This document shows, in pieces, positions 1 through 7,991 of a stretch of 43,671 nucleotides of DNA. Under the pieces are notes generated by a model. It was not told the DNA's origin, did not search any database, and worked only from the letters and a program-made list of their open reading frames with translations. The translations under genes and the position numbers were made by a program. Each line of letters opens with the position of its first letter. The stretch's first letter is position 1. This DNA comes from Acidaminobacter sp. GTDB taxonomy: Bacteria; Bacillota_A; Clostridia; Peptostreptococcales; Acidaminobacteraceae. Where the stretch lies: the NCBI GenBank assembly GCA_009881125.1, contig WXFH01000028.1, forward strand, positions 1-43,671. Reading direction: 5' to 3'.

Positions 1-56
1 TACTTTTCGATAAGAGAAACCTTCTCCTCTGGTGTCGCTTTCGGTATATGAGGCAT
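1..56 (-). CDS. Start of an insertion-sequence transposase-like gene (cut by window edge)
   Basis: Only 18 codons lie in the window, reading MPHIPKATPEEKVSLIEK from an ATG at 56-54. A short basic start followed by an 'EEKVxLIEK' helix is typical of the helix-turn-helix first protein (OrfA) of IS3-like elements, which is the basis of the call; 18 residues cannot prove it. A good Shine-Dalgarno (GAAGGGAG on the minus strand, about 63-71) precedes the ATG and lies inside a long inverted repeat. The rest of the gene lies off the left edge. Confidence 0.4.
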   Translation of the reverse strand, partial: MPHIPKATPEEKVSLIEK

Positions 57-60
57 AAAA

Positions 61-119
61 ATGCTCCCTTCATGATTAACAGTGATTTGTTATTTCACTG
101 TCTCTCATAAAGGGAGCAT
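61..119 (-). promoter_or_regulatory. Hairpin that hides the ribosome binding site of the left-edge gene
   Basis: Imperfect inverted repeat with arms of about 25 bp: ATGCTCCCTT...ACAGTGA on the left and TCACTGT...AAGGGAGCAT on the right, around a short AT-rich loop. The minus-strand Shine-Dalgarno of the truncated gene lies in the stem. In several insertion sequences such hairpins stop translation from read-through transcripts; applying that role here is inference. Confidence 0.45.
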
Positions 120-298
120 ATCACTCTCGTATGTGTGGTGCCGCTTTTATTTATATAGGGCGCAGCCCGCACCGAAGCGCAGCGACACTCCGAACGCAGT
201 GAGGGGTATTGCGAAGCGAGGGGCATGTCTGGAAATGTGAGGGGAAATTAGGTCAAAGCGCAGAAGAGAGCTTGCTCTAGAATATTACAGATCTGTTA

Positions 299-345
299 CC
301 GTCCGCGTCCCCAAACTGAAACCCGTCCGCGTCCCCAAACTGAAA
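299..345. repeat. Two tandem copies of a 23-bp repeat
   Basis: The 23-mer beginning CCGTCCGCGTCCCC and ending AAACTGAAA occurs at 299-321 and exactly again at 323-345, separated by one base. It lies just upstream of the promoter for the metal ATPase. No function is evident; it may be remnant IS or intergenic repeat DNA. The rest of 120-298 holds GC-rich repetitive-looking sequence with no convincing gene. Confidence 0.6.
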
Positions 346-367
346 GACGCTCCATTATCTGGATCGT

Positions 368-396
368 TTGACTTTTATCAGGGCCGGTGGTATAGT
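368..396 (+). promoter_or_regulatory. Sigma-70-type promoter of the Mn riboswitch/ATPase transcript
   Basis: TTGACT at 368-373, a 17-bp spacer and TATAGT at 391-396. The start of transcription would fall near 403, a few bases before the riboswitch aptamer. Confidence 0.7.
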
Positions 397-413
397 AAAC
401 CTACAAGTGAAAA

Positions 414-510
414 AACCCACAGAGGGAGTAACTACCTGCGCGAGGGCGCAGGTTCAAAGTCGTCATGACGGCGCAGGCCCGGCTTTGAATGTTGAATTGT
501 GAGACTCTGC
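414..510 (+). ncRNA. yybP-ykoY (Mn2+-sensing) riboswitch
   Basis: The leader has the hallmarks of the yybP-ykoY class: a closing stem P1 (CAGAG at 420-424 with CTCTG at 505-509), the loop sequence GGGAGTA right after the P1 5' strand, an internal GC hairpin (CCTGCGC/GCGCAGG), the GTCGTCA segment, a TCAAAG/CTTTGA stem, and GAGACT at the 3' end. This class binds Mn2+ and commonly controls Mn exporters, including P-type ATPases. The 3' strand of P1 is also the 5' strand of the downstream terminator, so the two folds exclude each other. Confidence 0.82.
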
Positions 511-542
511 ACCCGTTAAAGGACGTGGTGGGGAGTTTTTTT
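504..542 (+). terminator. Riboswitch-controlled intrinsic terminator
   Basis: Stem of ACTCT-CACC-CGT with ACG-GGTG-GGAGT (a few bulges), loop TAAAGG, then seven T. The 5' arm includes 505-509, which is also needed for the riboswitch P1 stem, so metal binding should prevent termination (an ON switch). Confidence 0.75.
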
Positions 543-570
543 GTGCGTATAATCGACAGGAGGAATCCCA

Positions 571-3231
571 GTGCTGACAAAAGAAGATCTAAGCAACCAG
601 AAGTTCCACACCCAGGAAGTCGAATCCGTCATGGATGCCCTTGGCACCAGCCACAGCGGCCTCACTCAGACGGATGTCGAGGCCCGGCAGGCCCATTACG
701 GCAAAAACGCCCTGGACGAGGGCAAGAAGAAGAGCATAATCGTCAAATTCCTCGAACAGTTCAAGGACCTCATGATTATTGTTCTGATCATCGCTTCCGT
801 GGTCTCCGGCCTCGTTGGCGAGTGGATCGACACCGCCATCATCATGGCCGTCGTCCTCATCAACGCCGTCATGGGCGTGGTCCAGGAGAGCAAGGCCGAG
901 CAGGCCCTCGAAGCCCTCAAGAAAATGTCCGCCCAGAGCATCCGCCTGAAGCGCGACGGCCAAATGGTGGAGGTCCCCACCTCCGAAGCGGTGCCCGGCG
1001 ATCTCCTCTACATAGAGGCAGGAGACCTAGTCCCTGCCGATGGTCGCCTGATCGAATCCGCCAGCCTGAAATCCGAGGAATCCGCCTTGACCGGCGAGTC
1101 GGTTCCTGTTGAAAAGCACATCGATGCCCTGGAGGACGCCGAAGCCGTCATAGGCGACCGCAAGAACATGATCTACTCCGGCTCCAGCATCACTTACGGC
1201 CGGGGCGTCGCCGTCATCACCTCCACCGGCATGCAGACCGAGGTCGGCAGAATTGCCGAGCAGCTAAACAGCGACATGGACTCCATTACCCCGCTCCAGA
1301 AGAAAATGGCGGAGCTCAGCAAGATCCTCTCCATAGGCGTCGTGCTCATCGCCGTCCTGATGTTCGTTGTGGGCGTCATGCGGGGACAGGCGTGGTTCGA
1401 CATGTTCATGACGGCCATCAGCCTCGCCGTCGCAGCGATTCCGGAAGGACTCCCCGCGGTCATCACCATTGTCCTCTCCATAGGCGTTCAGAAGATGGCA
1501 AAGCGCAACGCCATCATCCGCAAGCTGTCCGCCGTCGAAACCCTGGGCTCCACCCAGATCATCTGCTCGGACAAGACCGGCACGCTGACCCAGAACAAAA
1601 TGACCGTCACAGAAATTTACACCGGTCTGACCTCAGTCTCTGCTGAGCAGGCGGATCCCTCAGATGAGGATGTGCGCGCGTTTATCGAAGCCATCGCCCT
1701 ATGCAATGATTCCAGGAAAGCTGCCGATGGTACCGCAGATCCCTACATGGGCGATCCCACCGAAACGGCCCTCGTCATCTTTGGCGATAAAAAGAATCTT
1801 CAAAAGGAAGATCTGGACAAGACCTACCCCCGCGTCGGCGAGCTGCCTTTCGATTCCGGCAGGAAGCTGATGTCCACCATCCACCAGACAGAAAGCGGCC
1901 TCAGAATGACCACCAAAGGCGCCCCGGATGTCCTTCTTGCCCGCTGCACACATTATAAGGAAGACAGCAGTGTCAAACCTTTGACAGAAGAGATCAGGCA
2001 GCAGATCGTCAATGCCAACAGCGCCATGGCCTCCAAAGCCCTGCGCGTCCTAGCTGCAGCTGAAAAAACGATCCAGAGTGATCCACACTCACTCAAACCG
2101 GATACCGATGAACACGACCTGACCTTCCTCGGCCTGGTAGGGATGATCGATCCACCCAGACCTGAAGCAAAAGCCGCAGTGGAAACTTGTGTCAGAGCGG
2201 GGATCCAGCCTATCATGATCACCGGCGACCATAAAGAGACAGCCGCTGCCATAGCAAAAGAACTCAACATCCTCAAAGAGGGCGATCTGATTATCACCGG
2301 CGCTGAACTGTCCGCTATTCCAGCGGATGAATTTGACAACCATGTGGACCGGTACTCCGTCTATGCGCGTGTGTCACCAGAGCATAAGGTTAGAATCGTC
2401 GATGCCTGGCAGAAAAAAGGCAAAATCGTTGCCATGACCGGAGACGGCGTCAATGACGCGCCGGCCATCCGCAGCGCGGACATTGGCATAGGCATGGGCA
2501 TCACCGGTACAGACGTCTCCAAAGGCGTCTCCAATATGGTGCTGGCGGATGACAACTTTGCCACCATTGTTACGGCCGTGGAAGAGGGACGGAAAATCTA
2601 CGCGAACATCCGCAAAAGCGTTCAGTTTCTTCTGACCTGCAACCTTGGCGAGATTGTCACCATTTTCATGGGCACCATGATGGGCTGGAACGTGCTGCTG
2701 CCAATCCATATCCTGTGGGTCAACCTGGTGACGGATTCACTGCCGGCATTGGCTCTGGGTGTTGAAAAAGCTGAGGACGACGTCATGGATCAGCCTCCGA
2801 GAGATTCAAACGCCAGCTTCTTCAGTGAAGGCGTCGGTCACAGCATTCTGTTCAGGGGTGTCATTCAGGGGCTTATCACACTATCGGCTTACTGGTATGG
2901 GGAGACCCATTACGACCACGAAATCGCCATGACCATGGCCTTCGCGACCCTGGGATTAATCCAGCTGGCCCACGCCATGAACACCCGCTCCAATGACAAA
3001 TCCATATTCAAAATTGGCTTATTCAGCAACCGTTTCATGAATGGCGCAATTCTTATTGCGACACTCCTTCAGGTCAGCATCATTTTGATCCCTGGTCTGA
3101 ACACCATGTTCCGGGTAACGCACCTGAATTTAAGCCAATGGGGCATTGTATTGGCAGCGTCATTATCGATCATTCCAATTGTCGAAGTGATAAAACTGGT
3201 CACCCATGTCCTGCGTAAAAAACAACACTGA
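571..3231 (+). CDS. P2-type cation-transporting ATPase, probable Mn2+/Ca2+ exporter
   Basis: 886 residues, starting at a GTG seven bases after AGGAGG (558-563). Cation-ATPase N-terminal domain, then an actuator domain with TGES, the phosphorylation site CSDKTGTLT (Asp334), the nucleotide-domain KGAP motif, MITGDH, and the hinge MTGDGVNDAPAI. About ten membrane helices are expected. The metal site is visible as PEGLPA in helix 4 and NLVTD in helix 6, the pattern of SERCA/PMR1-like Ca2+ and Mn2+ pumps rather than heavy-metal P1B pumps; no CPx motif and no N-terminal CXXC are present. It pumps cations out of the cytoplasm using ATP. The Mn2+ riboswitch immediately upstream argues that the physiological substrate is Mn2+, as for riboswitch-controlled YoaB-type pumps of lactic acid bacteria. 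The family call is secure; substrate choice is inference. Confidence 0.93.
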   Translation: MLTKEDLSNQKFHTQEVESVMDALGTSHSGLTQTDVEARQAHYGKNALDEGKKKSIIVKFLEQFKDLMIIVLIIASVVSGLVGEWIDTAIIMAVVLINAVMGVVQESKAEQALEALKKMSAQSIRLKRDGQMVEVPTSEAVPGDLLYIEAGDLVPADGRLIESASLKSEESALTGESVPVEKHIDALEDAEAVIGDRKNMIYSGSSITYGRGVAVITSTGMQTEVGRIAEQLNSDMDSITPLQKKMAELSKILSIGVVLIAVLMFVVGVMRGQAWFDMFMTAISLAVAAIPEGLPAVITIVLSIGVQKMAKRNAIIRKLSAVETLGSTQIICSDKTGTLTQNKMTVTEIYTGLTSVSAEQADPSDEDVRAFIEAIALCNDSRKAADGTADPYMGDPTETALVIFGDKKNLQKEDLDKTYPRVGELPFDSGRKLMSTIHQTESGLRMTTKGAPDVLLARCTHYKEDSSVKPLTEEIRQQIVNANSAMASKALRVLAAAEKTIQSDPHSLKPDTDEHDLTFLGLVGMIDPPRPEAKAAVETCVRAGIQPIMITGDHKETAAAIAKELNILKEGDLIITGAELSAIPADEFDNHVDRYSVYARVSPEHKVRIVDAWQKKGKIVAMTGDGVNDAPAIRSADIGIGMGITGTDVSKGVSNMVLADDNFATIVTAVEEGRKIYANIRKSVQFLLTCNLGEIVTIFMGTMMGWNVLLPIHILWVNLVTDSLPALALGVEKAEDDVMDQPPRDSNASFFSEGVGHSILFRGVIQGLITLSAYWYGETHYDHEIAMTMAFATLGLIQLAHAMNTRSNDKSIFKIGLFSNRFMNGAILIATLLQVSIILIPGLNTMFRVTHLNLSQWGIVLAASLSIIPIVEVIKLVTHVLRKKQH

Positions 3232-3255
3232 AAATGTGTTAAGACGTGGTATAAT
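3228..3255 (+). promoter_or_regulatory. Candidate promoter for the CvfB-like gene
   Basis: Perfect TATAAT at 3250-3255 with only a weak -35 (CTGAAA, 3228-3233, 16-bp spacer) overlapping the end of the ATPase gene. AGGAGG at 3281-3286 precedes the next start by five bases. Confidence 0.45.
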
Positions 3256-3291
3256 CATACGAGAAGCACTGTGAGCCTTTAGGAGGTCCAA

Positions 3292-4152
3292 ATGATCAGA
3301 CTTGGAGAAATTCAGACACTGAAAACCATAAACAAAACCCCGCAGGGTATTTATCTCAACGAGCCGGAACCAGGCCCGGAGGAAGTCGCGGATGTACTGC
3401 TGCCAAAGAAATTTGTGCCTGAAGATCTCGAAGAAGGTCAATTGATCGAGGTCTTCGTCTATAGGGATTCAGAGGATCGTATGGTCGCGACTACCAGAAC
3501 GCCCCTCATCAAAATGGGCGAGATCGCCTGGCTGAAAGTGGTGGATATGACCACCCGCGGCGCTTTTTTGGACTGGGGACTCGAGCGGGATCTGTTCCTG
3601 CCGACCAAAGAATCCACAGCACCGGTCAAGAAGGGGCAGAAGTGCCTGGTTGGTCTCTACGTGGACCGTACCGGCCGACTTTGTGCGACTATGAATTTGT
3701 ACCGGCTGCTGGATCACAACGCGCCATACCAGCTCGAGGAGTGGGTAGAAGGTACAATCTATGATTTGAAAGACGGCTTCGGAGCCTTTGTGGCTGTGGA
3801 TGACCGCTTTAGCGGCTTGATCCGTGAGCGCGAAATTACCACGCCTTTAACGATTGGTACAACGGTGAAAGCCCGCGTCATTGAAGTGCGAGAAGACGGC
3901 AAGCTGACACTGAGCCTGAGAGACAAGGCCCATAAGATGATTGACGGCGACGCCACCAAGCTTCACGAGGCTTTGATCAAAGCAGGCGGCACCTTGATGC
4001 TGGATGACCATTCGGATCCAAATGAAATCAAAGCGATCCTGGGCATGAGTAAGAAGGCCTTCAAACGCGCCGTAGGGAGACTGCTTCGGGATGGGATCAT
4101 CGAGAAGACGGAGCGCCACACGCAGCTGAAGAAAACGGATGGGGCGGAATAA
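3292..4152 (+). CDS. cvfB: CvfB/YitL-like S1 RNA-binding protein
   Basis: 286 residues, the usual length of the CvfB/YitL family. The N-terminus (IRLGEIQTL...GIYL) and the spaced S1-like OB folds, with PxKxV/DLF(L/I)P patterns at about residues 30-60, 75-105 and 150-205, are characteristic. The last 60 residues look like the C-terminal winged helix (AILGMSKKAFKRAVGRLLRDG). Family members bind RNA and influence virulence or stress genes in Firmicutes; the exact target is unknown. It has its own -10 and an AGGAGG site, and is followed by a hairpin terminator, so it is probably monocistronic or in read-through from the ATPase. Confidence 0.85.
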   Translation: MIRLGEIQTLKTINKTPQGIYLNEPEPGPEEVADVLLPKKFVPEDLEEGQLIEVFVYRDSEDRMVATTRTPLIKMGEIAWLKVVDMTTRGAFLDWGLERDLFLPTKESTAPVKKGQKCLVGLYVDRTGRLCATMNLYRLLDHNAPYQLEEWVEGTIYDLKDGFGAFVAVDDRFSGLIREREITTPLTIGTTVKARVIEVREDGKLTLSLRDKAHKMIDGDATKLHEALIKAGGTLMLDDHSDPNEIKAILGMSKKAFKRAVGRLLRDGIIEKTERHTQLKKTDGAE

Positions 4153-4183
4153 AAACCATCGGCAAAAAATATAAATTAGCCTG

Positions 4184-4218
4184 AAGCCTTCTGACGGCAA
4201 TTCTGTCAGGAGGCTTTT
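4184..4218 (+). terminator. Hairpin terminator after the CvfB-like gene
   Basis: AAGCCTTCTGAC pairs with GTCAGGAGGCTT (one G-T pair) across a nine-base loop, followed by four T. The short T run makes it a modest terminator; it could also act as an attenuator in the hisS leader. Confidence 0.6.
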
Positions 4219-4255
4219 GGGAATTATAAAGAGAGTTTGAGGAGGTCATATCACT

Positions 4256-5500
4256 ATGAGCAGAAACCTGCTGCCATCCAAGGGCATGCGCGATTTTATG
4301 CCGGAGGAAAAACGACTCAGAGAGCACGTCATGGGGATCATTCGTGACGAATACGCGAAAAATGGATTTTTGGAAATTGAAACGCCGGTGGTCGAGGACA
4401 TTGAACGGCTGATTGACAGCGACGGCGGCGAGAATACGAAAATGATTTTCAAGATTCTCAAGCGCGGCGAAAAGCTGGACCTGGCTGCGGATACGCTGAA
4501 AGAGGACGACCTGATTGACCTTGGCCTCCGCTTTGACCTGACTTTGCCGCTGAGCCGGTTCTACTGCAACAATCACAACGATCTGCCAAAGGTCTTCAAG
4601 GCCATGCAGACGGGCTTCGTGTTCCGTGCGGAGCGACCGCAGCGTGGGCGCTTCAGAAGCTTTATGCAGTGCGACGTCGACATCATGGGCGACGAGACGA
4701 ACTTTTCTGAGATCGAGCTGATCGATGTCGTGGGCAAGACCCTCAACCGACTGGATGTTGAAGGATTCAAGGTCAAGATCAACGACCGCAGACTGTTGAC
4801 GGACGCCATTGTCAAGAGCGGCTTCGCGCCTGAAGACGTGACGCGCGTCTGCATCAGCCTGGACAAAGCGGACAAGATTGGCATTGACGGGGTCAGGAAA
4901 GACCTTGAAAAGCAGGGGTTTGAAGCAGCCTCAATCGACAATATCATCACCATAATGGAAAACATTAAAAACGGTGGCCTGGACGGCGCTGAGAAATCCG
5001 GTCTTAATCCGGAGGCGGTGGACAGCCTCAGGGAAATCATGGCTGCGGTACTGTCCATGAACGGCGGCCGTTACGGCATTGAATTTGACTTTACCTTGGT
5101 CCGCGGCATGGGTTATTATACCGGCACTATTTTCGAAGTGGCTTACGGCGATCTGGGTTATTCCATTGCCGGCGGCGGACGTTATGACAATATGATTGGC
5201 AACTTCATGGGCAAGCATGTGCCGGCAGTGGGCTTCTCCATTGGTTTCGAGCGCCTGGTTGAGATCCTGAAGGAGCGGGGCGACGGCCAGCTGGACGAGG
5301 ATCACGTCGCGCTGATCTTCGAGGCTGAGACGCCTTCAGCGGTCATTGCGGCGGGAGATGCGCTGAGATCAACCTACAAGACCGTATCCGCTTTCAGACG
5401 CGAGAAGAAATTCGGTAAGCAGCTGGAGCGACTTAAAAAAGCCGGCTACAAGTACTTCGCCGTCATTGAAGGCGATGCACCGGTCGTCAAGGAGATTTAA
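4256..5500 (+). CDS. hisS: Histidyl-tRNA synthetase
   Basis: 414 residues; charges tRNA-His with histidine. Class II motifs are clear: motif 2 FRAERPQRGRFRSFMQ (about residues 124-140), the histidine-binding segments LVRGMGYYTGT and AGGGRYDNM, and motif 3 GFSIGFERL (about 330-340). The substrate loop reads LRFDLTLPLSRF, the form seen in the eukaryote-like branch of HisRS rather than the usual bacterial 'LRPEGT' form. The C-terminal anticodon-binding domain is present. The ATG follows GAGGAGG with ten bases between. mnmA begins two bases after the stop codon, so the two tRNA genes are co-transcribed. HisZ (the short hisG partner) was considered, but the full length and complete motifs favour HisRS. 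Confidence 0.9.
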   Translation: MSRNLLPSKGMRDFMPEEKRLREHVMGIIRDEYAKNGFLEIETPVVEDIERLIDSDGGENTKMIFKILKRGEKLDLAADTLKEDDLIDLGLRFDLTLPLSRFYCNNHNDLPKVFKAMQTGFVFRAERPQRGRFRSFMQCDVDIMGDETNFSEIELIDVVGKTLNRLDVEGFKVKINDRRLLTDAIVKSGFAPEDVTRVCISLDKADKIGIDGVRKDLEKQGFEAASIDNIITIMENIKNGGLDGAEKSGLNPEAVDSLREIMAAVLSMNGGRYGIEFDFTLVRGMGYYTGTIFEVAYGDLGYSIAGGGRYDNMIGNFMGKHVPAVGFSIGFERLVEILKERGDGQLDEDHVALIFEAETPSAVIAAGDALRSTYKTVSAFRREKKFGKQLERLKKAGYKYFAVIEGDAPVVKEI

Positions 5501-5501
5501 G

Positions 5502-6674
5502 ATGTGGAAGGCATATAAAGCGCCCGCGGGAGCCAAAGTTGCCGTCGCTCTCAGCGGCGGCATCGACAGCGCCGCTGCGGCGCTTTTGCTGTGTCAGGCG
5601 GGCTATGAGGTTTTCGGCATCACTATGCGTCTTTTTGATGAGGCTGAATCAGAGTCTGATACAGGGGCTGAGCCGGCGTCGCTGCGGGAAGCCAGGGCAG
5701 TGGCTGAAGCTCTTGGGATTCCCCTGGTCGAGCTCGATATGCGTGTCGCTTTCAGCGACATTGTGATCTCACATTTTGAAACCGGTTATCTGGATGGGCT
5801 GACACCTAATCCTTGCGTCATCTGCAACCGGGAGATCAAGTTTGGACGTCTGCTGGATGCGGCTCTTGCTCATGGGGCCGACTTTATGGCGACGGGTCAT
5901 TATGCCAGACTGGAGCGGTTTGGTGAAGCGGGGCGGATTCGCTTATTGCAGGGTCAGGCAGATCGCAGGGATCAGGCCTATTTTCTGCACAGCTTGTCCC
6001 AGTTACAGCTGGCGCGGCTGATGTTTCCTTTAGGGGGATTTGCCCATAAGGATGAGGTCAGAGCTATTGCGGAAGGCTTTTTTGGCGCGGATTTTTTTAC
6101 GAGTGGAGAATCCAGGAGCATTTGTTTCCTCAGTGGCTCCGGTCACGTGGACTATTTTGTCGAGAAGGACTTGATGGGCAGGTGCCGCGGGCAGTTTGTA
6201 GATCCGTCCGGCGCAGTGATTGGCGCTCATGAAGGGTATGTCCGGTATACCATAGGACAGAAGCGGGGCTTGAATGTGGTGACACAGGACCCGGGAGATT
6301 ATGGCGCGCAGGCGCTGAAATCCCTCAGAGGGCTCACGGTTCTGGACATCCAGCCGGACACCGGCGACGTGATTTTGGGGTCAGACAACGCCTGCTACAG
6401 GTCGTCCCTGATCGCCAGCACCCCCCGATGGATTGGCCACATCCCACTTGAAGGCGAGACCGTCGAGGTCAAAATCTGCCACTGGGGGTATAGGCTGAGG
6501 GCAAGGGTCGGACGACTGAACCCGGAAGGCTTCGATGGTCTTGGCAGTGTGGAAGTCCACTTTGAGGAACCCGTCAGGGCCGTTGCGCCTGGCCAGCATG
6601 TGGTTTTCTTTTTGGATGACGAAGTGCTGGGTGGGGCGATGATAGAAACTCGGTGTCAGACACCGAGTTTCTGA
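5502..6674 (+). CDS. mnmA: tRNA-specific 2-thiouridylase MnmA
   Basis: 390 residues from the ATG at 5502, which follows AAGGAG by seven bases; a longer frame would run through the end of hisS. MnmA adenylates and thiolates U34 of tRNA for Lys, Glu and Gln. The PP-loop SGGIDS is at residues 18-23, the first catalytic cysteine in NPCVIC is Cys105 and the second in SICFL is Cys208; the usual 'DICF' is 'SICF' here. GHYAR and GQKRGL are conserved. The last nine codons (ETRCQTPSF) and the stop are supplied by a palindromic repeat that overlaps the gene end. Confidence 0.92.
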   Translation: MWKAYKAPAGAKVAVALSGGIDSAAAALLLCQAGYEVFGITMRLFDEAESESDTGAEPASLREARAVAEALGIPLVELDMRVAFSDIVISHFETGYLDGLTPNPCVICNREIKFGRLLDAALAHGADFMATGHYARLERFGEAGRIRLLQGQADRRDQAYFLHSLSQLQLARLMFPLGGFAHKDEVRAIAEGFFGADFFTSGESRSICFLSGSGHVDYFVEKDLMGRCRGQFVDPSGAVIGAHEGYVRYTIGQKRGLNVVTQDPGDYGAQALKSLRGLTVLDIQPDTGDVILGSDNACYRSSLIASTPRWIGHIPLEGETVEVKICHWGYRLRARVGRLNPEGFDGLGSVEVHFEEPVRAVAPGQHVVFFLDDEVLGGAMIETRCQTPSF

Positions 6675-6779
6675 TGGGTGGTGCGAGGATCGATGTTGAA
6701 TGAAACTTGGTGTCAGACACCAAGTTTCTGCTGGATGAAACTCGGGGTTGATAGGCGCTAGCCGCAGACACCAAGTTTA
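6645..6779. repeat. Cluster of three palindromic intergenic repeats overlapping the mnmA 3' end
   Basis: Two near-perfect palindromes built from GAAACT[C/T]GGTGTC and its complement lie at 6645-6671 and 6702-6728. A third, longer unit at 6737-6779 is the reverse complement of the type clustered at 17513-17807, with GGGGTTGATAGGC in its middle. The first copy spans the end of mnmA and provides its stop codon region. Confidence 0.8.
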
Positions 6780-6853
6780 TGCTGGGTGAGGCGATGATCG
6801 AAAAAGGTGGCTATGACCAGCGCCTGTCAAACCAAAATACCTTGCTAAAATGA

Positions 6854-6905
6854 AGCGGGGGTCCCTGAGAAATCAGCTTTCTGATTTCATAGGGACCCCC
6901 GTTTT
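6854..6905. terminator. Strong (possibly two-way) terminator between mnmA and the ZIP gene
   Basis: CGGGGGTCCCT and AGGGACCCCCG form the outer stem, with GAAATCAG/CTGATTTC inside. TTTT follows on the plus strand. On the minus strand, right after the ZIP stop codon, the T run is weaker, so action is clearest for mnmA. Confidence 0.8.
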
Positions 6906-6910
6906 ATCTC

Positions 6911-7741
6911 TCATATAAACATCAACAGACTGACTGCCATAACCATCATCCCAGCCACCAAGCCGTAGATGGACAGATGTGCCTCGCCATATTCTCTGGC
7001 GGAAGGCAATAATTCGTCAACGGAAATGAAAACCATAATACCGGCAACGCCGGCGAACAAAACGCCAAAAACCGTATCGTTCATATAGCGGGAGAGAAGC
7101 AGATAACCTACCAGTGCCCCAACCGGTTCCGACAAGCCAGAGAGGAAAGAAAGCTTGAAGGCCTTCAGCCTGCTGCCCGTAGCATAATAGACAGGCACTG
7201 AGACGGCAATGCCCTCAGGTATATTGTGGATTGCGATTGCGACCGCAATGGCAATACCAAGGCTTGGGTCGTTGAGTGCGGCTGTGAAGGTTGCAAGTCC
7301 TTCCGGAAAGTTATGAATGGCAATGGCGAGGGCTGTGAAGACGCCCGTACGCATGAGCTTTTGGCTGTGCTCATGGTGGGTGCTGACATGCTCAGTGCTT
7401 GAGTGGGTCATCTCTTCAACCGTATGGGCTTCATGTGGATTCTCGGATTCCGGCAGCATCCGGTCGATCAAACCTATAAGGAGCATGCCGCCAAAAAAAC
7501 CCGCCACCGTAATCCAGGAGCCCAGTTTCAACCCATGGGCAGCCGTAAGCGCATCTTTGGCTTTGACGAAGATCTCGATCATGGACACATAAATCATGAC
7601 ACCCGCTGAAAAGCCCAGAGCAATGGATAAAAATTTTGTGTTGGTCTTGTCTGTAAAAAACGCAAGCGCGCTGCCAATGCCGGTAGCCAGGCCTGCAAAT
7701 AGCGTTAATCCAAAGGCGAATAAGACTGAATTTAATTCCAT
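6911..7741 (-). CDS. ZIP-family divalent metal transporter (ZupT/GufA type)
   Basis: 276 residues with eight predicted membrane helices. The two signature metal-binding helices are plain: [10 protein letters not shown] (about 140-150) and [12 protein letters not shown] (about 172-183). Between helices 3 and 4 is a long acidic, histidine-rich cytoplasmic loop ([12 protein letters not shown]...HHEHSQ, about 105-130), typical of zinc carriers. Imports Zn2+ and perhaps Fe2+ or Mn2+. An AAGGGGTGAT site precedes the ATG. It stands alone between the mnmA terminator and the repeats downstream of the FNR-like gene. The metal specificity cannot be read from the sequence. Confidence 0.88.
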   Translation of the reverse strand: MELNSVLFAFGLTLFAGLATGIGSALAFFTDKTNTKFLSIALGFSAGVMIYVSMIEIFVKAKDALTAAHGLKLGSWITVAGFFGGMLLIGLIDRMLPESENPHEAHTVEEMTHSSTEHVSTHHEHSQKLMRTGVFTALAIAIHNFPEGLATFTAALNDPSLGIAIAVAIAIHNIPEGIAVSVPVYYATGSRLKAFKLSFLSGLSEPVGALVGYLLLSRYMNDTVFGVLFAGVAGIMVFISVDELLPSAREYGEAHLSIYGLVAGMMVMAVSLLMFI

Positions 7742-7823
7742 GGGTTACATCACCCCTTCCCCAAAATCTTAACAGGAAGTTGTTGGGATTTCAATGTTTT
7801 TCAACCGGGAACTTCATTTTGCC

Positions 7824-7932
7824 GTACCTGGCACGCGCAGTGAAGATAGAGAAGTTGTTTTTGTCGAAATTGTCTGGTTGCAAGCTTTTCAAAAGTGTTT
7901 AACGTTGCTGTTCCGAATATCGTGCCAGGTAC
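7824..7932. repeat. About 109-bp segment bounded by 12-bp perfect inverted repeats
   Basis: GTACCTGGCACG at 7824-7835 and its exact complement CGTGCCAGGTAC at 7921-7932 enclose 85 bases with no gene. The right arm runs into the 14-bp tandem array. It could be a small non-autonomous element; no target-site duplication is visible. Confidence 0.5.
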
Positions 7933-7991
7933 CGTCACAAAGGTACCGTCACAAAGGTACCGTCACAAAGGTACCGTCACAAAGGTACCGT
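7927..7991. repeat. 14-bp tandem array ending at the FNR-like stop codon
   Basis: AGGTACCGTCACAA repeats exactly at 7927, 7941, 7955 and 7969, with a truncated fifth copy at 7983-7991 whose last bases touch the stop codon of the minus-strand regulator. Each unit contains the palindrome GGTACC. No terminator is recognisable downstream of that gene other than this array. Confidence 0.85.

Noticed and set aside
489..1112. Arginine- and proline-rich frame overlapping the riboswitch and ATPase start
   Set aside because: It is a shadow of the ATPase gene in another frame and runs through the terminator hairpin.
4153..4255. T-box leader in front of hisS
   Set aside because: Only about 100 bases are available, with no T-box consensus (no TGGNACCGCG) and no specifier stem; just a simple hairpin.
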